Assembly: GCA_025937115.1 (NCBI GenBank)
Contig: JAICSB010000167.1
Coordinates: 1 to 6,942, forward strand
Direction of reading: 5' to 3'
Origin: Pseudonocardiaceae bacterium
GTDB taxonomy: Bacteria; Actinomycetota; Actinomycetes; Mycobacteriales; Pseudonocardiaceae
DNA: 6,942 bases
The position numbers were made by a program, and so were the translations under genes. Of this stretch, positions 6,551-6,942 are shown piece by piece. The stretch's first letter is position 1, and every line of letters begins with the position of its first letter. The notes under the pieces were generated by a model. It searched no databases, had not been told where the DNA came from, and saw nothing but the letters and a program-made list of their open reading frames with translations.

Positions 6551-6728
6551 TTAGAGGATAATTCGGCAACACAACGCGCTGTCACGTGCTGTCACCCCCC
6601 CCCCGGGGGTCGTGCGTGGTGATCTGAAACCAGGCGATGACGGGACCTCAGGACGGGAGATCGCGGCCACATAGGAGAACACTACGGGCACGGGGGATCC
6701 CAGCGAGCTGATCTGAATCGGGAGGTGT
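6551..6728. other. Intergenic region between DUF397 gene and small frames
   Basis: I see no gene here. Besides the C10G5 tract it holds a 9-bp direct repeat TGATCTGAA at 6620-6628 and 6709-6717, and a GACGGGA pair near 6639-6658. On the minus strand it would have to contain any promoter for the small frames, but I find no clear -35/-10 pair. Confidence 0.4.
6578..6609. repeat. GCTGTCAC direct repeat plus C10G5 tract
   Basis: GCTGTCAC occurs at 6578-6585 and 6588-6595, ten bases (one helical turn) apart, which could be a regulator-binding pair. It runs into ten C (6595-6604) followed by five G (6605-6609). Such a tract is prone to slippage in replication and to miscalling in sequencing. It lies upstream of the two small minus-strand frames. 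Confidence 0.6.
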
Positions 6729-6760
6729 CGGCCCCACCCAGCGGGTAACGGGTGGGGCCG
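6729..6760. terminator. Strong hairpin terminator after the DUF397 gene
   Basis: CGGCCCCACCC (6729-6739) pairs perfectly with GGGTGGGGCCG (6750-6760), an 11-bp GC-rich stem with a 10-nt loop. It begins 15 bases past the DUF397 stop on the minus strand. The T-rich stretch TTCTCTTGTT follows on the plus strand, so it may work in both directions. Terminators without U-tracts are common in actinobacteria. Confidence 0.75.
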
Positions 6761-6775
6761 TTCTCTTGTTCAGGT

Positions 6776-6942
6776 TTAGTCGAATTCGCCGGTACGGATT
6801 GCGGTCGTGAATGCGGACCAAGCTGCGGTGGTGAACCTCAGCGCGGGGCCGGTGGGGTTCTTGCTGTCCCGGACGGCACGGGTGGTGCCGAGGGTGGCCA
6901 CCTCGACGCAGTTCCCCTGGTCTGTGCTGCGACTGCTCTTTC
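6776..6942 (-). CDS. DUF397-family protein (5' end outside window)
   Basis: On the minus strand the last 54 codons of a small acidic protein end at TAA 6776-6778. The visible part carries the DUF397 hallmarks in order: K-S-S, GNCVEVA, RAVRDSKNPTGPAL, an aromatic/W-x-x-F segment (AAWSAFTTAI) and the ending RTGEFD. Family members are usually 60-80 residues, so perhaps 10-20 are missing beyond 6942. DUF397 proteins are an actinobacterial family, typically encoded beside an XRE-type helix-turn-helix regulator (as at whiJ-like loci in Streptomyces) and thought to modulate it. Such a regulator gene would be expected just outside the right edge. The hairpin at 6729-6760 ends its transcript. Confidence 0.9.
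   Translation of the reverse strand, partial: KSSRSTDQGNCVEVATLGTTRAVRDSKNPTGPALRFTTAAWSAFTTAIRTGEFD

Overview
The window is high-GC DNA from an actinobacterium. The main pointers are codons that mostly end in G or C, a DUF397-family protein at the right edge, and an NB-ARC/TPR STAND ATPase of the kind common in Streptomyces and Pseudonocardiales. Pseudonocardiales is my guess; nothing here proves the genus. No intact host housekeeping gene is visible. The region looks like an accessory graveyard in which an insertion sequence joins two broken genes.

Left part (1-1715). About 326 bases with no convincing gene are followed at 327 by a sequence strongly resembling the terminal repeat of Tn402/Tn5053-type transposons. 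This leads into a TniA/TnsB-type DDE transposase whose C-terminal domain is cut off at 1715. The partners such elements normally carry (tniB, tniQ and so on) and the other transposon end are not present.

Middle (1716-3549). An IS4-family insertion sequence is bounded by a perfect 17-bp inverted repeat (CAATGCCGCGGAGTTAG). It encodes one DDE transposase with a C-terminal winged-helix-like tail. Its left end is present twice, as a perfect 64-bp tandem duplication. A 13-bp inverted repeat folds over the ribosome binding site and TTG start of the transposase gene.

Right of the IS (3550-5999). A DUF4062-NB-ARC-TPR protein gene has lost its 5' end: reading back from the nominal TTG start, the frame stays in recognisable DUF4062 sequence right up to the IS border. 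The IS has no target-site duplication and both of its neighbours are truncated at its ends. The simplest reading is an IS-mediated deletion or rearrangement that fused two unrelated loci.

Right end (6000-6942). This part runs on the minus strand: a partial DUF397 gene at the edge, a strong hairpin terminator after it, then two small, possibly coupled reading frames (ATGA overlap) of unknown function. The upstream frame has no usual start codon, and a C10G5 homopolymer tract lies about 45 bp upstream of its open frame. These are convergent with the STAND gene.

The possible biology is a predicted NLR-like STAND protein (a defence or signalling candidate) that has been decapitated by mobile DNA, and an IS with built-in protection against read-through expression. 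I do not see a complete new system.
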